Shown: positions 17,092 to 20,546 of the stretch, piece by piece
Layout: every line of letters starts with the position of its first letter
Position numbering within the stretch: the first letter of the stretch is position 1
NCBI GenBank assembly: GCA_945866505.1
Contig: CAMBHH010000039.1
Span: forward strand, 1-20,546
Origin: Flavobacterium psychrophilum
GTDB taxonomy: Bacteria; Bacteroidota; Bacteroidia; Flavobacteriales; Flavobacteriaceae
Direction of reading: 5' to 3'
Length of the DNA: 20,546 bases
Translations under genes and position numbers: made by a program
Notes under the pieces: model-generated
Told to the model about the DNA's origin: nothing
The model's input: only the letters and a program-made list of their open reading frames with translations
The model's database searches: none

Positions 17092-18234
17092 ATGAATTTT
17101 GATTACAGCGAAACACAAGTAATGATAGCCGAATCTGCAAGAGATTTTGCAGAAAAACACATTAGACCACATATTATGGAGTGGGACGAATCTCAAAAAT
17201 TCCCGGTTTCACTGTTCAAAAAAATGGGCAAAATGGGTTTTATGGGAGTTTTAGTTCCAGAAGAATATGGCGGTTCAGGCTTGGGGTATCACGAATATAT
17301 TGCCGTTGTCGAGGAAATTTCAAAAGTAGATCCATCTATAGGATTATCCGTTGCGGCTCACAACTCATTGTGCATGAATCATATTTTGACTTTTGGAAAC
17401 GAGGAACAAAAGAAAAAATGGATTCCAAAACTAGCTACTGCAGAACATCTTGGCGCTTGGGGATTGACAGAGCATGGGACAGGTTCTGATGCTGGCGGAA
17501 TGAATACAACCGCAGTAAAAGATGGGGATGATTGGATTGTAAACGGATCCAAAAATTTTATAACGCACGGAATTTCAGGAGATATTGCGGTCGTAATTGT
17601 GCGTACAGGAAATAAAGGCGATTCTAGAGGGATGACTGCATTTGTTTTCGAAAAAGGAATGCCAGGATTTACTTCAGGAAAAAAAGCGAATAAATTAGGA
17701 ATGCGGGCTAGTGAAACTGCTGAATTGTTCTTTGATGATTGCCGAGTTCCAGATGCCAATAGATTAGGTGAAGTTGGTGAAGGTTTTATTCAATCGATGA
17801 AAATTTTGGATGGAGGAAGAATTTCCATTGGAGCTTTGTCACTGGGAATAGCAAAAGGCGCTTATGAAGCTTCCTTGAAATATTCGAAAGAAAGACATCA
17901 GTTCGGAAAAGCGATAAGCGAATTTCAAGCGATAGCGTTTAAATTAGCTGATATGGCTACTGAAATCGAGGCCTCAGAATTATTGTTGCACAAAGCCGCT
18001 TTCTTGAAAAATAAAAACCGAAATATGACCACGCTCGGTGCAATGAGTAAAATGTATTCTTCCGAAGTTTGTGTTAAAGTTGCTACCGATGCCATACAAA
18101 TTCACGGCGGTTATGGATATACCAAAGATTATCCTGTGGAGAAATTTTTTAGAGATTCTAAATTATGTACTATTGGAGAAGGAACTACTGAGATTCAGAA
18201 ATTAGTTATTTCGAGGAATATTTTGAAGGAATAG
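17092..18234 (+). CDS. Acyl-CoA dehydrogenase
   Basis: A 380-residue flavoprotein of normal length that oxidises acyl-CoA to the 2-enoyl-CoA, passing electrons to electron-transfer flavoprotein; it acts in the cytoplasm. The FAD/substrate signature [13 protein letters not shown] is at 121-133, the second signature [20 protein letters not shown] lies at about 335-354, and the catalytic Glu is E363 in GEGTTEIQ, the position used by short- and medium-chain enzymes. Sequence alone does not settle the chain length; the short/branched-chain (butyryl-CoA-like) group is the best guess. The start MNFDYSETQ is standard. A terminator hairpin follows at 18266. Confidence 0.95.
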   Translation: MNFDYSETQVMIAESARDFAEKHIRPHIMEWDESQKFPVSLFKKMGKMGFMGVLVPEEYGGSGLGYHEYIAVVEEISKVDPSIGLSVAAHNSLCMNHILTFGNEEQKKKWIPKLATAEHLGAWGLTEHGTGSDAGGMNTTAVKDGDDWIVNGSKNFITHGISGDIAVVIVRTGNKGDSRGMTAFVFEKGMPGFTSGKKANKLGMRASETAELFFDDCRVPDANRLGEVGEGFIQSMKILDGGRISIGALSLGIAKGAYEASLKYSKERHQFGKAISEFQAIAFKLADMATEIEASELLLHKAAFLKNKNRNMTTLGAMSKMYSSEVCVKVATDAIQIHGGYGYTKDYPVEKFFRDSKLCTIGEGTTEIQKLVISRNILKE

Positions 18235-18265
18235 GCGAATATAGAAAATAGATTATAGAAAATAG

Positions 18266-18299
18266 AGCCAAGAAGCAAGCGATTGTAACTTGGCTTTTT
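18266..18299 (+). terminator. Terminator after the acyl-CoA dehydrogenase gene
   Basis: AGCCAAG (18266-18272) pairs with CTTGGCT (18289-18295) and is followed by a T5 run. The flanks contain AGAAAATAG-type words (18242-18264) and their complement (18330-18342), so a larger fold is possible. Confidence 0.75.
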
Positions 18300-18386
18300 C
18301 TGTTCAATCTATCCTCTTTTTTCTTTTTTCTATTTTCATTCTTAAAATAATTCACGATTCATAACTCATAATTCATAATTATTTTT

Positions 18387-18394
18387 TACTTTTG
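18387..18394 (+). promoter_or_regulatory. -7 element of the rpsU promoter
   Basis: TACTTTTG is a perfect TAnnTTTG match 29 bases before the rpsU ATG. No TTG is seen at the -33 distance; instead the upstream DNA is made of ATAATTCATAATT-type words. The transcript would start near 18400, leaving a leader of about 20-25 bases that is mostly the Shine-Dalgarno region. Confidence 0.55.
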
Positions 18395-18406
18395 CAGCCT
18401 TAACGA

Positions 18407-18415
18407 AAGGGGGTG
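18407..18415 (+). promoter_or_regulatory. Strong Shine-Dalgarno sequence of rpsU
   Basis: AAGGGGGTG lies 8 bases before the ATG and can pair with the 16S rRNA anti-Shine-Dalgarno CACCUCCUU over nine positions (one G-U). The other genes in the window have none. Bacteroidota ribosomes hide their anti-Shine-Dalgarno with help of bS21, so this site fits feedback control of bS21 synthesis. Confidence 0.8.
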
Positions 18416-18423
18416 TCTATATT

Positions 18424-18621
18424 ATGTTAATTATACCAATTAAGGACGGAGAAAATATCGATAGAGCATTAAAGCGCTATAAAAGAAAATTTGATAAAAC
18501 AGGAACTGTTCGTCAATTAAGAGCACGTACTGCTTTTATAAAACCATCAGTTATCAACAGAGCCAAAATTCAAAAAGCGGCTTACATCCAGAATATGATA
18601 GACAACATAGAGAATAGTTAA
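18424..18621 (+). CDS. rpsU: 30S ribosomal protein bS21
   Basis: A 65-residue basic protein of the small ribosomal subunit. Family features are MLIIPIKDGENIDRALKRYKRKFDKTG at the start and RQLRARTAF, with a Lys/Arg-rich helix after it. bS21 contacts the 3' end region of 16S rRNA, and in Flavobacterium it takes part in occluding the anti-Shine-Dalgarno. The gene has a strong Shine-Dalgarno, its own promoter element and its own terminator, so it is probably a single-gene unit. It opens the translation cluster that continues with xerC, hpf, tRNAs and tuf. Confidence 0.96.
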   Translation: MLIIPIKDGENIDRALKRYKRKFDKTGTVRQLRARTAFIKPSVINRAKIQKAAYIQNMIDNIENS

Positions 18622-18642
18622 TTATTTTCTGTCGAAATAAAT

Positions 18643-18689
18643 ACCGTTAGTCATTAAAGTTTAATACCTTTGATACTAACGGTTTTTTT
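18643..18689 (+). terminator. Terminator of rpsU
   Basis: ACCGTTAGT (18643-18651) pairs with ACTAACGGT (18675-18683) across a 23-base loop and is followed by a run of T to 18689. Confidence 0.8.
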
Positions 18690-18696
18690 ATGGCTT

Positions 18697-18732
18697 GTCA
18701 TTACGAGGCATGACTTGTCCGCCGTGGCGGAC
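18697..18732. repeat. REP-like double palindrome upstream of the recombinase gene
   Basis: Two small hairpins stand side by side: GTCAT (18697-18701) with ATGAC (18710-18714), and GTCCGCC (18717-18723) with GGCGGAC (18726-18732). The block GTCATTACGAGGCATGAC resembles the GTCATTGCGAGG words seen in dispersed bacterial repeats, and its GC-rich second half contrasts with the AT-rich surroundings. It lies between the rpsU terminator and the recombinase start. No transposase is nearby. Confidence 0.55.
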
Positions 18733-18745
18733 GCAAACTTTTTTT

Positions 18746-19642
18746 ATGACTAACAACTTGCAATCATTTAGAGATTATTTGCAATTGGAGAAAAAATATT
18801 CTCTTCATACCGTAAATGCGTATTTGAATGACATCAATTTGTTCGAGTCGTTTAATAAAAATCAATTTGATCAAGAAAATATAGACCAAGCAAGTTACAG
18901 CCAAATCAGAAGTTGGATAGTTTCACTCGTAGATGATTCTATTTCTAATGTTTCAGTTAATAGAAAGATGCAATCTTTGAAAGCATATTACAAATTTCTA
19001 TTAAAGACTAAGCAAATTGAAATTAGTCCGCTTTTGAAGCACAAAGCGCTGAAAACTTCCAAAACACTTCAGATTCCGTTTTCGGAAAATGAACTTACAG
19101 CCGTTTTGAGTCAAATGCAAAATCCTAAAGGGTTTGAAGAAATTAGAAACAAACTTATAATCGATTTATTTTACACAACCGGAATTCGAAGAACCGAACT
19201 GATTCATCTGAAAACTGCAAACGTAAATGTGTCAAATCATACCATAAAAGTCCTTGGAAAAAGAAATAAAGAAAGAATAATTCCTTTATTGCCAATTGTT
19301 TCTCAGCAAGTAATTTTGTATAGAAATGAACGAACACATTTAGAGGACTTTACGAATAGCGATTATTTTTTTCTCACTAAAAAAGGATTAAAGTTGAATG
19401 ATTCATTTGTATATCGGTTAATAAATACTTACTTTAGTGCTGTCTCCGAGAAAGTAAAGAAAAGTCCGCATATATTAAGACATACATTTGCAACTCATCT
19501 TTTAAACAATGGAGCCGATTTAAATTCAGTAAAAGAATTATTAGGACATGCAAGTTTGGCATCGACACAAGTGTACACACACAGTAGCTTAATGGAACTC
19601 AAAAAAGTTTATGAAGATGCTCATCCAAGAAATCAAAAATAA
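18746..19642 (+). CDS. xerC: Tyrosine recombinase of the XerC/XerD type
   Basis: A 298-residue tyrosine recombinase. The N-terminal core-binding domain spans about 1-90 (FRDYLQLEKKYSLHTVNAYLNDI) and the catalytic domain about 105-298. The catalytic residues are in place: R148 (TGIRRTEL), K172 (GKRNKER), H242 and R245 (PHILRHTFATH), H268 (LLGHAS) and the nucleophile Y277 (STQVYTH). The position between rpsU and hpf is typical of the chromosomal Xer enzyme of Bacteroidota that resolves chromosome dimers at dif, rather than of a phage integrase. The start at ATG 18746 is chosen because the longer frame from 18695 translates the REP-like repeat. Whether it is XerC or XerD cannot be decided here. 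Confidence 0.88.
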   Translation: MTNNLQSFRDYLQLEKKYSLHTVNAYLNDINLFESFNKNQFDQENIDQASYSQIRSWIVSLVDDSISNVSVNRKMQSLKAYYKFLLKTKQIEISPLLKHKALKTSKTLQIPFSENELTAVLSQMQNPKGFEEIRNKLIIDLFYTTGIRRTELIHLKTANVNVSNHTIKVLGKRNKERIIPLLPIVSQQVILYRNERTHLEDFTNSDYFFLTKKGLKLNDSFVYRLINTYFSAVSEKVKKSPHILRHTFATHLLNNGADLNSVKELLGHASLASTQVYTHSSLMELKKVYEDAHPRNQK

Positions 19643-19674
19643 TTCCAAATTTTAACCCTTAAAAAATATTGATT

Positions 19675-19977
19675 ATGAAGGTAGATGTTCACGCAGTTAA
19701 CTTTACAGTTGACAGAAAGCTAGTAGATTTTATTCAAGACAGAATGTCAAAATTAGAAAAATATTACGATAAAGTAGTATCATCTGACGTTTATTTAAAA
19801 GTGGAAAAGACAAGTGACAAGGAAAACAAAATCGTGGAGATGAAAATTATTGTCCCTGGAGACGATTTTTTAGTAAAGAAACAATGCAAAACTTTTGAAG
19901 AAGCGGTAGAGCATGCTGCCGAATCTATAGAACGATTGTTAGTAAAAAGAAAAGAAAAAATCAATGCACATATTTAA
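19675..19977 (+). CDS. hpf: Ribosome hibernation-promoting factor (short HPF/RaiA-like)
   Basis: A 100-residue protein of the HPF/YfiA fold (MKVDVHAVNFTVDRKLVDFIQDRMSKLEKYYDKV, VYLKVEK, VEMKIIVPGDDFLVKKQCKTFEEAVEHAAESIERLL). It binds the 30S subunit at the mRNA/tRNA site and silences ribosomes in slow growth. It is the short form: the C-terminal dimerisation domain of long HPF is missing. The start at 19675 (ATG) is taken over TTG at 19669, since ATG gives the usual MKV opening. It lies 32 bases after the recombinase gene and just before the tRNA promoter. Confidence 0.93.
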   Translation: MKVDVHAVNFTVDRKLVDFIQDRMSKLEKYYDKVVSSDVYLKVEKTSDKENKIVEMKIIVPGDDFLVKKQCKTFEEAVEHAAESIERLLVKRKEKINAHI

Positions 19978-20000
19978 TCTAAATTTTTCATAAAATTGTT

Positions 20001-20030
20001 TTGATTAAAAAACAAAAAGATATACATTTG
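20001..20030 (+). promoter_or_regulatory. Flavobacterial promoter of the tRNA cluster
   Basis: TTG (20001-20003), 19 bases, then TACATTTG (20023-20030) matches the consensus fully. It is the only good promoter between hpf and the first tRNA. Confidence 0.75.
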
Positions 20031-20031
20031 C

Positions 20032-20059
20032 AGTCCGTTAGAAATAGCGGGCTTTTTTT
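20032..20059 (+). terminator. Terminator hairpin overlapping the tRNA transcription start
   Basis: A 9-bp stem (20032-20040 with 20045-20053, two G-U pairs) closed by a GAAA tetraloop is followed by a T7 run. It probably ends the hpf transcript. Its 5' arm begins 1-2 bases after the -7 element of the tRNA promoter, so transcripts from that promoter may lack part of the stem. Confidence 0.75.
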
Positions 20060-20068
20060 ATTGATATT

Positions 20069-20142
20069 GCCAGCGTAGCTCAGTTGGCTAGAGCAGCTGA
20101 TTTGTAATCAGCAGGTCGTGGGTTCGAGTCCCTCCGCCGGCT
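20069..20142 (+). tRNA. tRNA-Thr (anticodon TGT)
   Basis: Full cloverleaf: acceptor GCCAGCG/CGCCGGC, D arm GCTC/GAGC, anticodon stem GCTGA/TCAGC with loop TTTGTAA (anticodon 20103-20105), T arm GTGGG TTCGAGT CCCTC. The acceptor has one A-C mismatch at the fourth pair. CCA is not encoded. Confidence 0.95.
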
Positions 20143-20149
20143 CAATAGA

Positions 20150-20240
20150 TATAAGATTTTAGATTAACGATTTCAGATTTCAGATTACTTGAAAATCAAA
20201 AATCACTAATCCTCAATCAAAAATCTGCAATCATAAAAAA
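20150..20240. repeat. AGATT/AATCT low-complexity tract between tRNA genes
   Basis: The left half reads AGATTTTAGATTAACGATTTC and similar words, the right half AAAATCAAAAATCACTAATC and AAAAATCTGCAATC, so the tract can fold back on itself. Same family as at 9197, 10266 and 20331. Confidence 0.7.
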
Positions 20241-20243
20241 AAG

Positions 20244-20324
20244 GGGGAGATACTCAAGCGGCCAACGAGGGCAGACTGTAAATCTGCTGTGTGAACTTCG
20301 CAGGTTCGAATCCTGCTCTCCCCA
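20244..20324 (+). tRNA. tRNA-Tyr (anticodon GTA)
   Basis: Class II tRNA of 81 bases with a long variable arm. Acceptor GGGGAGA/TCTCCCC, anticodon stem GCAGA/TCTGC with loop CTGTAAA (anticodon 20278-20280), T arm GCAGG TTCGAAT CCTGC, discriminator A. CCA is not encoded. Confidence 0.96.
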
Positions 20325-20330
20325 CTAGAA

Positions 20331-20400
20331 TGAATTTTAGATTGCAGATTTTAGATTGCAGATTAAAAAAATCTAAAATCAGAAATCTAAACTCTTGAAT
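20331..20400. repeat. AGATTGC low-complexity inverted tract between tRNA-Tyr and tRNA-Thr
   Basis: TTTTAGATTGCAGA occurs twice in tandem (from about 20336), then its inverted form AAATCTAAAATCAGAAATC follows. It stands where the E. coli thrU-tyrU-glyT-thrT-tufB cluster has a glycine tRNA. Confidence 0.75.
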
Positions 20401-20410
20401 CAAGGATTCT

Positions 20411-20482
20411 GCCGACTTAGCTCAGGGGTAGAGTGCTTCCTTGGTAAGGAAGAGGTCACGGGTTCAATTCCCGTAGTTGGCT
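20411..20482 (+). tRNA. tRNA-Thr (anticodon GGT)
   Basis: 72-base cloverleaf: acceptor GCCGACT/AGTTGGC (one G-T pair), D arm GCTC/GAGT, anticodon stem CTTCC/GGAAG with loop TTGGTAA (anticodon 20443-20445), T arm ACGGG TTCAATT CCCGT. CCA is not encoded. Confidence 0.95.
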
Positions 20483-20536
20483 CAAAAAAGTATAAAATTG
20501 AACACTAATAATAACTAAGATTAAAAATTAAGTAAA

Positions 20537-20546
20537 ATGGCAAAAG
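20537..20546 (+). CDS. tuf: Elongation factor Tu, first codons only
   Basis: Only ATG GCA AAA G is inside the window, giving Met-Ala-Lys. The call rests on position: EF-Tu follows the Thr-Tyr-Thr tRNA cluster after hpf in related genomes and starts with MAK. The 54 bases before it hold no Shine-Dalgarno and no clear promoter, so tuf may be read from the tRNA promoter. Confidence 0.6.

Noticed and set aside
17379..17759. 126-residue minus-strand frame inside the acyl-CoA dehydrogenase gene
   Set aside because: Shadow of a well-conserved gene; no family features or start signals of its own.
18746..19642. Phage or transposon integrase marking a mobile island at the tRNA genes
   Set aside because: The gene lies between rpsU and hpf in the usual chromosomal Xer position; no attachment-site duplication or cargo is seen next to the tRNAs.
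20150..20240. CRISPR-like array in the tRNA gaps
   Set aside because: Repeat words are short, degenerate and in both orientations, with no regular spacers and no cas genes nearby.

Overview
The window looks like chromosomal DNA of a Flavobacterium-type member of the Bacteroidota. It is strongly AT-rich. It encodes SusC/RagA-style receptors with a carboxypeptidase-regulatory-like N-terminus. Several start regions carry the flavobacterial promoter pattern TTG-N18/19-TAnnTTTG, and almost all genes lack a Shine-Dalgarno sequence. The order rpsU - xerC - hpf - tRNA cluster - tuf is also typical of the group. No phage, transposase, CRISPR array or other obvious foreign island is visible.

Layout. 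(a) 1-4650: a plus-strand outer-membrane beta-barrel receptor and a short-chain dehydrogenase, converging on a minus-strand DUF2490 protein. (b) 4677-7880, minus: an Rrf2-type regulator followed by a TonB-dependent receptor gene that is full length but broken three times (ATG changed to ATT, codon 118 TAA, codon 474 TGA). Between them lie a repeated 23-bp element and a tiny Met/Cys-rich reading frame (MMMCMCCF) that looks like a leader peptide. (c) 7941-11304, minus: a probable envelope set of an M23 peptidase, a MerR-like regulator, LemA and two TPM-domain proteins. Degenerate AGATT/AATCT repeats fill two of the gaps. (d) 11627-15913: alaS (+) and prfC (-) converge on a shared hairpin. (e) 16189-18234: a helix-hairpin-helix membrane protein and an acyl-CoA dehydrogenase. 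(f) 18424-20546: rpsU, a XerC-like recombinase, hpf, tRNA-Thr(TGT), tRNA-Tyr(GTA), tRNA-Thr(GGT) and the first codons of tuf, which together form a translation neighbourhood.

The most notable points are the Met/Cys leader ORF and operator-like repeat in front of the freshly decayed TonB receptor, and the strong Shine-Dalgarno sequence in front of rpsU in a genome that otherwise lacks them. A terminator hairpin also begins only 1-2 nt after the tRNA promoter, so it may stop only read-through from hpf. A family of low-complexity AGATT-type repeats occupies several intergenic gaps and seems to have entered one gene's 5' end.
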